Assembly (NCBI GenBank): GCA_000701625.1
Contig: JNJK01000001.1
Location: 203,277-267,276 of the forward strand
Reading direction: 5' to 3'
DNA from: Lachnospiraceae bacterium MC2017
GTDB taxonomy: Bacteria; Bacillota; Clostridia; Lachnospirales; Lachnospiraceae
DNA: 64,000 nucleotides
Notes under the pieces: model-generated
The model's input: the letters and a program-made list of their open reading frames with translations, nothing else
What the model was told of the DNA's origin: nothing
The model's database searches: none
Made by a program: the position numbers and the translations under genes
Shown here: positions 44,654 to 54,260 of the stretch, in pieces
Position numbering within the stretch: position 1 is the first letter of the stretch
Layout of the letters: each line of letters begins with the position of its first letter

Positions 44654-46348
44654 TTAGTCCTTAAGACTTCCGTCATTACGGATATCCTTACTGCGGACCT
44701 TCTTGCGGAACGGACGGTCTCCGTCATCCTTCGGACGTCTGCGCTCAAAGAACTTGCTTCCGCCATCCTTACGTCCGTTGTCCTTAAAATCCTTTCCGTC
44801 CTTGCGACCATCTTTATGGCCATCCTTGCCAAAGAAACCTCGTCCACGTCTTCCGTCACGATCATCTTTCCTGTGTCCGCCATCTCTTCGACCACCGCGA
44901 TCTCCATCTTTACGATCTCCGCGTCCGAATCTGCCAAAGGAGCCAAACTTGCCAAACTTACCCTTGCCATTTTCGCCGTCGCGTCTTCTTTCGCCTCTCT
45001 TCCTCTTTCTTTCCTCGAAATAGTTTTCTGTAGGAATATCAGGAAGTTCTTCACCCATAGCATCCTTGAGGAATGCTGCAGCGAGATCCATCGCTGTCAT
45101 ATCCTCATCCTCAAGCTTTTCGGAAATAATACGGATCATCTCACCAAGATCCTTCTCCTCATCCTTTACGATCTCAAGCATACGTGTCAGAATCTTGTCA
45201 GACTTGGTAGCCTTGATATCGCTGCTTGTAGGAATAGTACGCGGCTTCATCTTTGTCTTGCATACACGCTCTATGTCACGGATCTTGTAGATCTCACGGC
45301 CTACCACGAGTGTGAAAGCACGACCTGTACGACCGGCGCGGCCTGTACGACCAATTCTATGTACGTAGTACTCAATATCCTGCGGAATATCATAGTTAAA
45401 TACAGCTTCCACATCAGAAACATCAATACCACGTGCTGCCACATCTGTAGCGATGAGAATTTCTACAGAACCGTTTCTGAAGCCCTGCATTACATGATCA
45501 CGCTGAATCTGTGACAGATCACCATGAAGAGCTGCTGCAAAGTATCCGCGTCCAACCAGATCCTCTGTAAGTTCATCCGCCATTCTCTTTGTATTTACAA
45601 AGATCGTACAGCGCTTGGGATTATAGTAGTCAAGGAGTCTTGCAACCGCTTCTGTCTTATTTTTCTTGCTTACCTCATAATAATACTGACGTATTGCCGG
45701 TACTGTAAGCTCCTTAGCCGGCATCTTGAGATAAACCGCATCAGGCTTCTGATACTGCTTTGTAATATCCAGGATAGCTTTCGGCATTGTCGCTGAGAAA
45801 AGAGCAGTCTGACGGTCTTCCGGACAGTTTGCAAGTACTGTTTCGATATCTTCACGGAAGCCCATATCGAGCATCTCATCAGCTTCATCAAGGACAATCG
45901 TTCTCAAATTGTCCATCTTAAGTGTATGACGGCGCATATGATCCATCACACGTCCCGGTGTACCTACAACGATCTGCACGGAACCCTTGAGTGAACGGAT
46001 CTGCTTTACAATGTCCTGTCCGCCGTAGATTGGCAGTACGCGGATACCGGACATATACTTGGCATACTTACGGATTTCCTCTGCTGCCTGGATCGCAAGC
46101 TCACGAGTCGGGCAGAGAACCAATGCCTGTAGTGAATCGATCTCAGGATCAACTCTCATAAGGAGAGGAATACCAAAAGCTGCTGTCTTTCCGGTTCCTG
46201 TCTGTGCCTGTCCAATGACATCCGCACCTGTGATCATGGTCGGGATCGCCTGTGTCTGGATCGGTGTCATCACCTCAAATCCAAGCTCTGCTACCGCACG
46301 TTTAATTCTGTCATCGAGTGCCGCATCTTCGTATCTTAATTCTTCCAA
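44654..46348 (-). CDS. DEAD-box RNA helicase with disordered RG/KD-rich tail
   Basis: About 564 residues. Motifs: Q-motif FEVMTPIQTQAIP, I AQTGTGKTA, Ia PTRELAIQ, II DEADEMLD, III SAT, IV FVNTKRMADEL, V TDVAARGID and VI HRIGRTGRAG. The tail from about 455 on is Arg/Lys/Gly/Asp-rich (RFGRGDRKDGDRGGRRDG) and disordered. The start is chosen as TTG at 46348, 9 nt after AAAGGA; the ATG at 46372 has its AGGA box touching the codon. Likely CshA/DeaD-like, for cold or mRNA decay functions. Confidence 0.92.
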   Translation of the reverse strand: MEELRYEDAALDDRIKRAVAELGFEVMTPIQTQAIPTMITGADVIGQAQTGTGKTAAFGIPLLMRVDPEIDSLQALVLCPTRELAIQAAEEIRKYAKYMSGIRVLPIYGGQDIVKQIRSLKGSVQIVVGTPGRVMDHMRRHTLKMDNLRTIVLDEADEMLDMGFREDIETVLANCPEDRQTALFSATMPKAILDITKQYQKPDAVYLKMPAKELTVPAIRQYYYEVSKKNKTEAVARLLDYYNPKRCTIFVNTKRMADELTEDLVGRGYFAAALHGDLSQIQRDHVMQGFRNGSVEILIATDVAARGIDVSDVEAVFNYDIPQDIEYYVHRIGRTGRAGRTGRAFTLVVGREIYKIRDIERVCKTKMKPRTIPTSSDIKATKSDKILTRMLEIVKDEEKDLGEMIRIISEKLEDEDMTAMDLAAAFLKDAMGEELPDIPTENYFEERKRKRGERRRDGENGKGKFGKFGSFGRFGRGDRKDGDRGGRRDGGHRKDDRDGRRGRGFFGKDGHKDGRKDGKDFKDNGRKDGGSKFFERRRPKDDGDRPFRKKVRSKDIRNDGSLKD

Positions 46349-46444
46349 AAAAATTTCCTTTCTCGCCTGCATTCCTCACGCAGACCTGTCGACATATTCC
46401 ATATCATTTATCGACTGCTTAAACCATTTTCTGCACCTGTTGTA

Positions 46445-47500
46445 TCAGGTCTTTTCCACACCTTCATAATCAAACGATGGGATAAAACTGTCCTTTGCGA
46501 CCTCTCTGTCCTGAATAAACGCGTTTGTCACACCAATCTTTATCGCATAATCCACGAGACGCTCGTATTCGCTGATCCGCACTCTGCGTCCGAGTTCCGG
46601 GTATTTCTTCTCTATTCCGGACATAGGCGTATACTGACTCATAAGGCTCAGCGTAATACTGTCACCGTAGGTGTTGTACAGATACTTCACTATTTCTTTT
46701 GAGTTCATTACATTTCCGGGTAAAAGGAGATTTCGGACTATTACGCCCTTTCTGATAAGGACAGAAGCCTCCTCTTTTTCATCTGAAGTGCACGAATTCC
46801 TATTTTCCACTGTTTCACCCGATATGTCAACTTCTTTTTTTGTAAATCTCTCTTCAGGAGAAAATTCCTGTACCGGGCACTGACGGATCATTTCTGCTAT
46901 GGCTGCCTTTGCGACTTCCGGATAATCAGGTGCATTGGAATACCGCTCTGCAAGCTCTGGAGCCATATACTTAAAGTCAGGAAGATAAATATCTATGAGA
47001 CCTTCCATGATCTTCAGTACCTCGGCCTTCTCATAACCGCTGCAGTTCATGAGAAACGGAAGGTCAAAACCCTCGTTCCTGGCCTTTCTCACCGCCCATG
47101 CCACATCCGGCAGATATTGATCAGGAGTAACCAGATTTATGTTATTCGCACCCTTTTCACGAAGTTCCCAAAAAATTTCCGAAAGACGCTCTTTCGATAT
47201 AACTCTGCCCGTAATACCCTTAACCGTACCATCAGTGAGAATTTCAGGCTTATTAATGAAATTGCCTGAGATATTTCCATTCTGACAATAAACACAGTGC
47301 ATGGAACATCCGCTGAAAAAAACAGCCCCGGATCCCCGTGTACCGGAGATGCAGGGCTCTTCCCAAAAATGAAGTGCGGCCCGGGCAACCATCAGATTTC
47401 CCGGAACACCGCACATTCCAATACCGGATGATGAAACTTTCGTCCCGCAGTTTCTGGGACACAGACGGCAACCCTGCCGTCCTTTAATTTTACTATCCAT
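46445..47500 (-). CDS. Radical SAM protein, PflX-like
   Basis: 351 residues. CSMHCVYC (C65, C69, C72) binds the SAM-cleaving 4Fe-4S cluster; a second set of cysteines stands at the N-terminus (GCRLCPRNCGT). NINLVTPDQYLPDVAWAVRK and LMNCSGYEK are typical of the PflX/COG1313 relatives of pyruvate formate-lyase activase. No glycyl-radical enzyme lies nearby. Its target is unknown. It starts 3 bp behind the DegT gene. Confidence 0.85.
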   Translation of the reverse strand: MDSKIKGRQGCRLCPRNCGTKVSSSGIGMCGVPGNLMVARAALHFWEEPCISGTRGSGAVFFSGCSMHCVYCQNGNISGNFINKPEILTDGTVKGITGRVISKERLSEIFWELREKGANNINLVTPDQYLPDVAWAVRKARNEGFDLPFLMNCSGYEKAEVLKIMEGLIDIYLPDFKYMAPELAERYSNAPDYPEVAKAAIAEMIRQCPVQEFSPEERFTKKEVDISGETVENRNSCTSDEKEEASVLIRKGVIVRNLLLPGNVMNSKEIVKYLYNTYGDSITLSLMSQYTPMSGIEKKYPELGRRVRISEYERLVDYAIKIGVTNAFIQDREVAKDSFIPSFDYEGVEKT

Positions 47501-47503
47501 CTA

Positions 47504-48667
47504 TCAAGCCTCTTTACGAATGACAGAAATGATACGATCCTGATCCTCCGGAGAGAGATCCGCAAACATCGGGATGGTTAGAACTTCATAAGACAAACGC
47601 TTTGCCACAGGTGTAGCATCTGCGTCATAATCAGCCTTATAGCAGTCAAGTTCCGTAACCATAGGATAAAAATACTTACGGGCAAATATATTATGCTTAG
47701 CGAGCCTCTTAAAGAGATCTCCTCTGCTCTCTCCGTAGCTGTCCTTTTCTACAAAGATCGGGAAATATGCGAAATTACTCTGCACATGCTCCTGCACGGG
47801 ATTAAGACGGATACCCTTTACATCTGAAAGCCCCTCACGATAACGCTCTGCAACACGCTTCCTTTTCTCTATCTCACCCTTTAAGTGGCGGAGATTACAA
47901 AGCCCCATAGCCGCAGCAAATTCGTTCATCTTTGCGTTAGGCGAAATATCAGTGACTGTCTCCGAGTCAACGATACCAAAATCCCTGAGGACTGCTATAC
48001 GGTCTGTAAACTTTGTGTCAGCACTGCAAACAGCACCGCCCTCAATGGTATGGAATACCTTTGTCGCATGGAACGAGAAACACGAAACATCACCAAGCGC
48101 CGCAACTCCTGTCCATGATATATCTTCGCCGCCGGTCTGACCAACAAGCGGACGTCCGGATGCATCACAGCCGACCTTTTCACCAAAGGTATGTGCTGCA
48201 TCATACATTACCTTTAAGCCGTGTCTGTCCGCAATATCACGGATAGCTGCATCATTGCAGACATTTCCATATACATGTACAGGCACGATAGCCACAGTTT
48301 TATCCGTAATGAGTTTTTCGATCTGCTCTACATCCATTGTACAGGTGACTGGATCGATATCGCAAAAAACAGGCTTAAAACCGCTTCTCACAATCGCATG
48401 CGTCGTTGAATGGAATGTATAAGGTGTAGTGATGATCTCGCCACCTGCAGGCAATTCCATGTCCTGCAGCGCAAGCTCCAGTGCCTCATGACCGTTAACT
48501 ACGAGAGACAGACCCTTAACACCCATGTACTCTTTCAGTTTTTCTGTAAGCTCCTCATGCTTAGCACCGGCATTCGTAAGCCAGCGATTTTCAAATATAG
48601 GAGCTATTTCCTTAGTGTATTCCTCAAGACTTGGCATCGAGGAACGTGTTACAAATATTCTATCCAT
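47504..48667 (-). CDS. DegT/DnrJ/EryC1/StrS aminotransferase
   Basis: 387 residues, PLP-dependent sugar aminotransferase family. PLP lysine K203 in FSFHATKVFHTIEGGAVC; VVNGHEALELAL, YDAAHTFGEK and EIITTPYTFHSTTHA complete the site. Such enzymes make amino-sugar nucleotides for surface polysaccharides. It is followed by the PflX-like gene and preceded by GT4, which supports a glycan role. Confidence 0.9.
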   Translation of the reverse strand: MDRIFVTRSSMPSLEEYTKEIAPIFENRWLTNAGAKHEELTEKLKEYMGVKGLSLVVNGHEALELALQDMELPAGGEIITTPYTFHSTTHAIVRSGFKPVFCDIDPVTCTMDVEQIEKLITDKTVAIVPVHVYGNVCNDAAIRDIADRHGLKVMYDAAHTFGEKVGCDASGRPLVGQTGGEDISWTGVAALGDVSCFSFHATKVFHTIEGGAVCSADTKFTDRIAVLRDFGIVDSETVTDISPNAKMNEFAAAMGLCNLRHLKGEIEKRKRVAERYREGLSDVKGIRLNPVQEHVQSNFAYFPIFVEKDSYGESRGDLFKRLAKHNIFARKYFYPMVTELDCYKADYDADATPVAKRLSYEVLTIPMFADLSPEDQDRIISVIRKEA

Positions 48668-48741
48668 AAATAACCTTTCGGCAAAATCTAAAAACTTATT
48701 GCATTATACTCCTATATGAAGTAAAAGACAAAGGCCCCGGT

Positions 48742-49956
48742 CTATCTGCATTTATCGTATATTTCCATAAGAAGCTCATAATTTTTTTCAGGCGTAAAGT
48801 CATTCAGCTTTTCTTTGTCATAGCTGTATCTGCCTCTTTCACTGTCCTCCCCAAAGGAGCGGATACGCTCCGGAAGTTCACTGATATCCTTCATGAGAGG
48901 CTCTTTTGATCCATAGATTTTAGTAACAATATTTCCACCATTACCAAAATCAACCGCTATCACCGGTGTTCCTGAAATAAAACTCTCTACGAGAGTCATT
49001 GGACATCCCTCGAGTAACATAGATGCAAAGATCATAGCCGCAGACTCCGACAAAAGCTTCATCACATCGTCATGATCGACATTTCCCATAAACCTGACAT
49101 TACTCATGCTTCCGTATTTCTCACGCAGCATCGCTTCATAGGCTGCATCCCCGCTGCCGCAGACAAGCAACGTATCCATTTCCGGCACGCTTTTCCACTG
49201 CTCCAAAATATCCTCTATTCTCTTTAACGGGTCGAGACGTCCGAGATAAATGAACTGATGCTGATTTCTCAATACAGGATTTTTATCCGCTTTTAATTCG
49301 GACGAAGACTTAAACGACGTAAAATTAGGCTTCACAAACAAATGACTCTCATCCGTCAGACCACTCTGAAGCATGATCCTGCGATTTAATTCTGTGAGAC
49401 AAATGAAATTCACATTCTTATAAAGATCACGCCTTAAAGTATCTTCATGGATCCGCCGGGACAATATCGAATAAATCTTACTATTTCTATAACAGGAGTG
49501 TGTCACACCCTTTTCAAAGTGAAATTTGTGTACGTGTTCCGGCGAGATCTCACCCATTTTTTCAAAGCTCACACCCGGACAGCACTCGGAACAAAGTCTG
49601 CCATCCCTGTGAAGCATGGCATTTAAGCATATAGTTCGGAAATTATGAAGCGTCTGAATTATCGGAACCCCTGCATCTCTTGCGGCCTGAAAAACCGATG
49701 CTGATATAAGGAACTGCGTATTATGCACGTGAACTATATCAGGCTTTTTTTCACGAATGATCGCTGAAATATCATCATATGTTTTTTTAGAATAAACTGC
49801 CTCATTTAAGAGATGCCAGGGCTTCATATCATGATTATCTCTCGTATAGGACAGAACCTCATTCCCCTGAACCTCAAGGAGAGCTTTTTCATTCTTAAAA
49901 ACTGTATCCTCTCCCCCCGGAACACGATAAAAATTATGTACCACAAGAATTTTCAT
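48742..49956 (-). CDS. Glycosyltransferase family 4
   Basis: 404 residues, GT-B fold. N-terminal FYRVPGGEDTVFKNEKALLE and VHNTQFLISASVFQAARDAG acceptor part, with a Cys-rich patch (FRTICLNAMLHRDGRLCSEC, then CCPG). The C-terminal donor part carries QFIYLGRLDPLKRIEDILEQ and the E-x7-E motif in EGCPMTLVES. The acceptor is probably a cell-surface glycan. A short repeat (49955-49985) overlaps its start codon. Confidence 0.88.
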   Translation of the reverse strand: MKILVVHNFYRVPGGEDTVFKNEKALLEVQGNEVLSYTRDNHDMKPWHLLNEAVYSKKTYDDISAIIREKKPDIVHVHNTQFLISASVFQAARDAGVPIIQTLHNFRTICLNAMLHRDGRLCSECCPGVSFEKMGEISPEHVHKFHFEKGVTHSCYRNSKIYSILSRRIHEDTLRRDLYKNVNFICLTELNRRIMLQSGLTDESHLFVKPNFTSFKSSSELKADKNPVLRNQHQFIYLGRLDPLKRIEDILEQWKSVPEMDTLLVCGSGDAAYEAMLREKYGSMSNVRFMGNVDHDDVMKLLSESAAMIFASMLLEGCPMTLVESFISGTPVIAVDFGNGGNIVTKIYGSKEPLMKDISELPERIRSFGEDSERGRYSYDKEKLNDFTPEKNYELLMEIYDKCR

Positions 49957-49985
49957 GATGTTTTCACCCTTGACCCTGTCATCAT
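49955..49985. repeat. Short repeat remnant at a gene start (S family)
   Basis: ATGATG at 49955 and TTGACCCTGTCATCAT at 49970-49985 share the ends of the dispersed repeat. The first ATG includes the GT4 start codon, and the ribosome binding site AAGGGTG lies inside the repeat. Confidence 0.5.
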
Positions 49986-49996
49986 CATATCAGGCA

Positions 49997-50878
49997 TCAG
50001 TCCAACGCACCTCCAACTTTTCTAACATAAAGAAATCTTCCATCGATCCCTTCCAGTTCTTTTCTGGAATTAAAAACGCGGACTTCTTTCCCATATTCAA
50101 AATAGGTTATTCCTCTTACATCAGATCCATCCGGAAGCTCATGACCGTCCATTGTTCTGTCTTTGAATTTTGAATTAAATACTATTGACGCAATGAATGT
50201 TTCACCGGGAATAAACACATGGCTGAAATAGTTTCGCATTTTTTTGTCTTCTTCAGAAACTTTTACTACATAAGACGCACATTCTCGCGACAGGGATACA
50301 AAGGCCCATCCCCAGTAGACTTCGGCTTTTTTTCCTGTTTTTTTATCGAAATAATACCCCCTTGGGCGATATTTGATTCCCAATTTACGAGGTATAGATA
50401 AGAAATGATGGCCAAGACTTTTAATATTATTCCATGCCTTTACGTCAACGTTGGCAAAATACCATCCAAAAGATCGCATATACTGACCTTTATCTCGAGA
50501 ACGCGTTGCATTTATCGCCCTGATGAATTCCGTATCCTTATGCTCTGTAAAAAATTTGTCTATATATTCATTCGAGTATAAAGGCCATGTCATCCCTTCA
50601 AAAACAACTACCCTCTCACAACCTTCTTCCAACGCTCTTTTCATACATGATAAAGTAGCCAGAGAAACATTCATGCCTCCCCAATAAACCGGATATCTTT
50701 TTTCAAGAAATACAGCCTGTGCATAGTCTTTAAGCGGCTCTCTGAAACGATCTATATCGCCCGCCTTAGCATCAACATGTATCACAGCAATATTATCTGT
50801 ACCTTCTGTAACTCTTTTAACGATCTTTGTTAAAAGCTCCGGATTTTGATGACATAAAATCAAATATCCAATCTTCAT
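49997..50878 (-). CDS. GT14-like (core-2/I branching type) glycosyltransferase
   Basis: 293 residues. MKIGYLILCHQNPELLTKIV, then the YWGGMNVSLATLSCMKRALE and FEGMTWPLYSNEYIDKFFTE-like blocks, are those of beta-1,6-N-acetylglucosaminyltransferase (GT14) family. WGWAFVSLSRECASYVV and HVFIPGETFIASIVFNSKF also fit. Soluble, so it acts on a cytosol-facing lipid-linked glycan. It lies between GT4 and GT-C genes in one run. Confidence 0.85.
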   Translation of the reverse strand: MKIGYLILCHQNPELLTKIVKRVTEGTDNIAVIHVDAKAGDIDRFREPLKDYAQAVFLEKRYPVYWGGMNVSLATLSCMKRALEEGCERVVVFEGMTWPLYSNEYIDKFFTEHKDTEFIRAINATRSRDKGQYMRSFGWYFANVDVKAWNNIKSLGHHFLSIPRKLGIKYRPRGYYFDKKTGKKAEVYWGWAFVSLSRECASYVVKVSEEDKKMRNYFSHVFIPGETFIASIVFNSKFKDRTMDGHELPDGSDVRGITYFEYGKEVRVFNSRKELEGIDGRFLYVRKVGGALD

Positions 50879-50882
50879 CTAT

Positions 50883-52409
50883 TTACTTCCTCCTGTGCCA
50901 TAGCTCTAAGGTATCGTCATCTTTCATCATCGTAATATCGATCACGAGCGTTGCAGTATCAACCATATCATAATTATCCCTGACATATGAAAGTGCTTCG
51001 TCAGAACTGCTGCTCGAAGGCATAATTATCCAGTCAGGCTCGACATTTTCAAAAAAATGTACATATTCGGAAATGATCTTCTCATCATATTTCGCATGAA
51101 ATTCTGTAAGACAAGCATGTCTATTAAGGATCGGTATATCATTTACCGCATAAAACGCCGCCTGGCCACTTGTAAGATTGTAAGCTGCAATGTTATCTCT
51201 ATCCTCAACCGGAACTTCATCTACCAGTGTCTTTAAGGACGCTGTATACCTTTCGATTTTTTCTCTGCTCTCATTTGTATAGCAGGCAAACTGCCTTGGA
51301 GCATATACCAGAGCAGTAACTGCACACAGTGCCATAAGTGCCGCAATGCTTATATAACATCTTTTGCCCTCTATCCCTGCACTATCAAATACAGATATCA
51401 ACGCCACAGGAATCAGCACCACACCAAGCATAAAATAATGCTTATACTGTGAACTACTGACAAACATCCATGTCATTCCAACAGTCATGATCAGTTCTGA
51501 TAACGCAGCATACCTTCGTCCATTAAGAAATACGATCACAGCCGCTGATATCGAAATCATCTCAGGAATGAGCAGTAGTATGATCCGAACCGAAATATCA
51601 ATTCCTCCGGAAGTGCCTTCTAAATACGAAAAATTATATAGAAGAACAGAAGTAATAAAGTCTCTAACTGATTGCTTTTCAGCAAAATAAATCACCCACG
51701 GGATGATCGGAAGCATAAATCCGACCAATCCGGCTAAAATATTTTGAAAAAGAGACTTCCACTCTTTACAAAGGATCATTTTTATACCGATCATAAACAC
51801 AAGCAGAACCAGCGGAATAGCATTTTTAATAACAAGCATGGAAATAACGCCTGTCGCAACACCATCAACAAGAGCCCTTCTATACGAATGTGAACTTTCC
51901 CCTGACAACAGCCATTCCACCTCAGGTATAAGTGCTATCATCAAAAAAGGTATACTGTATTCTTCGGTAAGATTGCCTCCATTTATCGTCAGACTATAGT
52001 ACAGTACAAATACAAAAAAACCCGCTATAGCCAGTCTTTTCTCAAATCTCTTGTCCAACGCTTTATAACATATTGTAAACGACACCGTCATAAACAATGT
52101 CTGTATCAGCATCAATGCCGTCCTTGGAAACGGCGAACTATACGCGATCATGTTTATAAAAAACAGTAGTGGACCTTTATTATCGAAAAAATCTCTGTAG
52201 GGAACTGTGCCATATCTCGCCCACACCGCACCAACTGACTGGAAGTATCCTGAATCATACAAGTACATATCCGGTGAAAGAAATGACGTTGTGAATGAAA
52301 ACAGTGCCAAAAACAGGAATGACAACGCCGCCATTCCTGCTATTAAGACCAATTCATTTCCATTTATATATTTCTTCAATTTATTAAAATCTCCATTACT
52401 TCTGCTCAT
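50883..52409 (-). CDS. Multi-pass GT-C-like membrane glycosyltransferase
   Basis: 508 residues, about 10 membrane helices. The first outer loop YLYDSGYFQSVGAVWARYGT then VPYRDFFDNKGPLLFFIN has the Asp and PY-DF-KGPL pattern of PMT/ArnT-like transferases. The C-terminal 150 residues form an outer domain. Likely transfers a lipid-linked sugar. First gene of the GT run; it starts 12 bp from repeat copy S5/L3. Confidence 0.75.
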   Translation of the reverse strand: MSRSNGDFNKLKKYINGNELVLIAGMAALSFLFLALFSFTTSFLSPDMYLYDSGYFQSVGAVWARYGTVPYRDFFDNKGPLLFFINMIAYSSPFPRTALMLIQTLFMTVSFTICYKALDKRFEKRLAIAGFFVFVLYYSLTINGGNLTEEYSIPFLMIALIPEVEWLLSGESSHSYRRALVDGVATGVISMLVIKNAIPLVLLVFMIGIKMILCKEWKSLFQNILAGLVGFMLPIIPWVIYFAEKQSVRDFITSVLLYNFSYLEGTSGGIDISVRIILLLIPEMISISAAVIVFLNGRRYAALSELIMTVGMTWMFVSSSQYKHYFMLGVVLIPVALISVFDSAGIEGKRCYISIAALMALCAVTALVYAPRQFACYTNESREKIERYTASLKTLVDEVPVEDRDNIAAYNLTSGQAAFYAVNDIPILNRHACLTEFHAKYDEKIISEYVHFFENVEPDWIIMPSSSSSDEALSYVRDNYDMVDTATLVIDITMMKDDDTLELWHRRK

Positions 52410-52420
52410 AAAACGATATT

Positions 52421-52492
52421 GAGGTCAAAACTACTTTTGCCCCCAACTTATGACACGAATTACTTCGCTTCTGATGAAGCTCCCACAATTTT
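52421..52492. repeat. Truncated copy L3 with its short palindrome
   Basis: GGTCAAAACTACTTTTGCCC (palindrome) then TGACACGAATTACTTCGCTT, TGATGAAGCTCCCACAATTT: the first third of the L element. Its inner stem GCTTC 52467-52471 pairs with GAAGC 52476-52480, different bases from L1 and L2 but again complementary. The rest of L is missing, replaced by the CE2 terminator. Confidence 0.75.
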
Positions 52493-52496
52493 ATAC

Positions 52497-52535
52497 AAAA
52501 AAGCCTGTCAAGGCAAGTTTTCACCCTGACAGGTT
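52497..52535 (-). terminator. Terminator of the amino-sugar operon
   Basis: CCTGTCA 52504-52510 with TGACAGG 52527-52533 and an extra AGG/CCC pairing, followed on the minus strand by TTTTTT. Forty bp past the CE2 esterase stop. Confidence 0.85.
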
Positions 52536-52577
52536 CGATTATGATGTGATGTGACGCGCGCAAAGAATCCGGCAAAG

Positions 52578-53546
52578 TCAGATTCCTTGTTCTATAATAC
52601 GCTCCGCTAAAGCACGGTGATCTGCCTCACTCGGATGACCGTCTACGGCATCAAGTGCATAGTTTCCGGAACAATCCAGATATTCTATACGCATACCATC
52701 ATTTTTTAGGTCACGAACAATTTTTTGTATCACAGATGCCAGACTCCGTTCCATAACCCCATATACAACATAGACCTTTGCAGCAGCGTATGCCTCATGA
52801 ACATCCAGCAAAAATGCCCTGTATAATTCTGCAAATCTTTCTTCCCTTTCAGGAATCCCACGTGTATAGCTGGCATCATTTGTACCGATATTTACAAAGA
52901 TATGCGTATACCATATGTCCGAGCACGGTGCATTTTTTTGCAGATCCTTCCAAAAAAGATCCGGTATAAGTGATTCCCTAAGCGGTATATCTTCCTCTTC
53001 CGGTATCCATCTGGAAATGATCCCATCACCACTCCAGCAAAGTGTATCATAATCCGCGTGCAATTTTTCTGCCAATAAATAAGGATACGCTTTTAAGAAA
53101 TTTTCTGACGCTGTAGTGAATAACTCTCCATTTACGCCATCGATACCATAGCCACAGGTAATGGAATCTCCGATAAATAAAAATCTCTTATCTCTGTCAC
53201 TGGTTGGCCGTACGTCTCCTTCAATATCAAGTTTCTGTATTGCAACCGTTCCATACTGTTCTTCTGTAGTCTTTATTATCCGGACAGTAATGTCTTTGCC
53301 GCCGTCACCCTCATACAGAACCTGATGATCAGCACCGTTCTTTACTTCAAAATAACGTACATCCGTCTCATCTATCATGATCGCTAAATAAGCCGGAAAC
53401 CCAAATGATCGTCCGATAATATCGACTTCAATCTTTCTGACAGGCCCTCGAAACTCAATATATGTTCCGGATTGTTCCGGACAAAAGGCTCCGTCAGATA
53501 TATGATATTTACCATTAATCTTTACATCATATCCTGATATTTTCAT
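52578..53546 (-). CDS. CE2-like SGNH esterase, likely cytosolic
   Basis: 322 residues. The N-terminal beta domain (about 1-110) is CE2-like; the SGNH hydrolase domain has FIGDSITCGYG (S128), the oxyanion residues in VNIGTNDAS and DGHPSEADH near the C-terminus. CE2 enzymes remove acetyl groups from glycans. There is no signal peptide, unlike secreted CE2. Last gene of the amino-sugar operon, 3 bp after nanE. Confidence 0.87.
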   Translation of the reverse strand: MKISGYDVKINGKYHISDGAFCPEQSGTYIEFRGPVRKIEVDIIGRSFGFPAYLAIMIDETDVRYFEVKNGADHQVLYEGDGGKDITVRIIKTTEEQYGTVAIQKLDIEGDVRPTSDRDKRFLFIGDSITCGYGIDGVNGELFTTASENFLKAYPYLLAEKLHADYDTLCWSGDGIISRWIPEEEDIPLRESLIPDLFWKDLQKNAPCSDIWYTHIFVNIGTNDASYTRGIPEREERFAELYRAFLLDVHEAYAAAKVYVVYGVMERSLASVIQKIVRDLKNDGMRIEYLDCSGNYALDAVDGHPSEADHRALAERIIEQGI

Positions 53547-53549
53547 TTA

Positions 53550-54248
53550 TTATGCCAATCCTCTGATCGCATCCGTAAATTTCCGTGTAATAAGCTGCGG
53601 TCTTGTAATTGCTCCGCCAACTACCACACTGTAACATCCAAGTTCTATCACACGTTTTGCTTTTGCCGGCGTATCGATATTTCCCTCCGCGATCACGGGA
53701 TGCTTAACCTTAGCCAGTATATCCCGGATTATCTTAAAATCATCCGCATCTATCTTATCCTTTGCGCTATATGGTGTATAACCGACCATTGTAACTCCGA
53801 TAAAGTCAAAACCGATTTCATCCGCAAAAAGCGCTTCCTCTACAGTTGAGCAATCGGCCATAAACTTCTGCTCCGGATATTTTTCCTTAACTTCTCTGAA
53901 AAAAGTTTTCAGATCTTTACCATCCGGCCGCAATCTCTTCGTCGCATCCGTCGCTATGATGTCCGGTTTGATCTCCATCAGGGCATCCATTTCCTTCATG
54001 GTCGGCGTGATATATACGTCAGAATCAGGATAGACCGCCTTTATTATACCAATGATCGGAAGATCAACATTTTTCCTGATTTCCTGAATATCCTCAACAG
54101 TGTTGGCACGTATTCCAAAGGCACCGCCTTCTTTCGCCGCAAGTGCCATTCGTCCCATGATAAAAGACGAATGAAGAGGCTCATCCTCCAACGCCTGGCA
54201 GGAAACTACCAGATGCTTCTCTATCATTTGAAGTTTGTCACTGTTCAT
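53550..54248 (-). CDS. nanE: N-acetylmannosamine-6-phosphate 2-epimerase
   Basis: 232 residues, TIM barrel. [48 protein letters not shown] and [20 protein letters not shown] are NanE blocks. Converts ManNAc-6-phosphate to GlcNAc-6-phosphate. Here no sialate lyase (nanA) is present, so ManNAc may come directly from the imported glycan. It follows DUF4127 after 12 bp. Confidence 0.93.
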   Translation of the reverse strand: MNSDKLQMIEKHLVVSCQALEDEPLHSSFIMGRMALAAKEGGAFGIRANTVEDIQEIRKNVDLPIIGIIKAVYPDSDVYITPTMKEMDALMEIKPDIIATDATKRLRPDGKDLKTFFREVKEKYPEQKFMADCSTVEEALFADEIGFDFIGVTMVGYTPYSAKDKIDADDFKIIRDILAKVKHPVIAEGNIDTPAKAKRVIELGCYSVVVGGAITRPQLITRKFTDAIRGLA

Positions 54249-54260
54249 TGTTATATCTCC

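Noticed and set aside
44703-45514. Long open frames opposite the helicase tail
   Set aside because: They run against the Arg/Gly/Lys/Asp-rich repeat codons of the helicase; the composition explains the absence of stops, and no ribosome site or family match is present.
46445-47500. AmmeMemoRadiSam or pyruvate formate-lyase activase system
   Set aside because: No MEMO, AMMECR1 or glycyl-radical gene is near; the cysteine pattern at the N-terminus fits PflX better.
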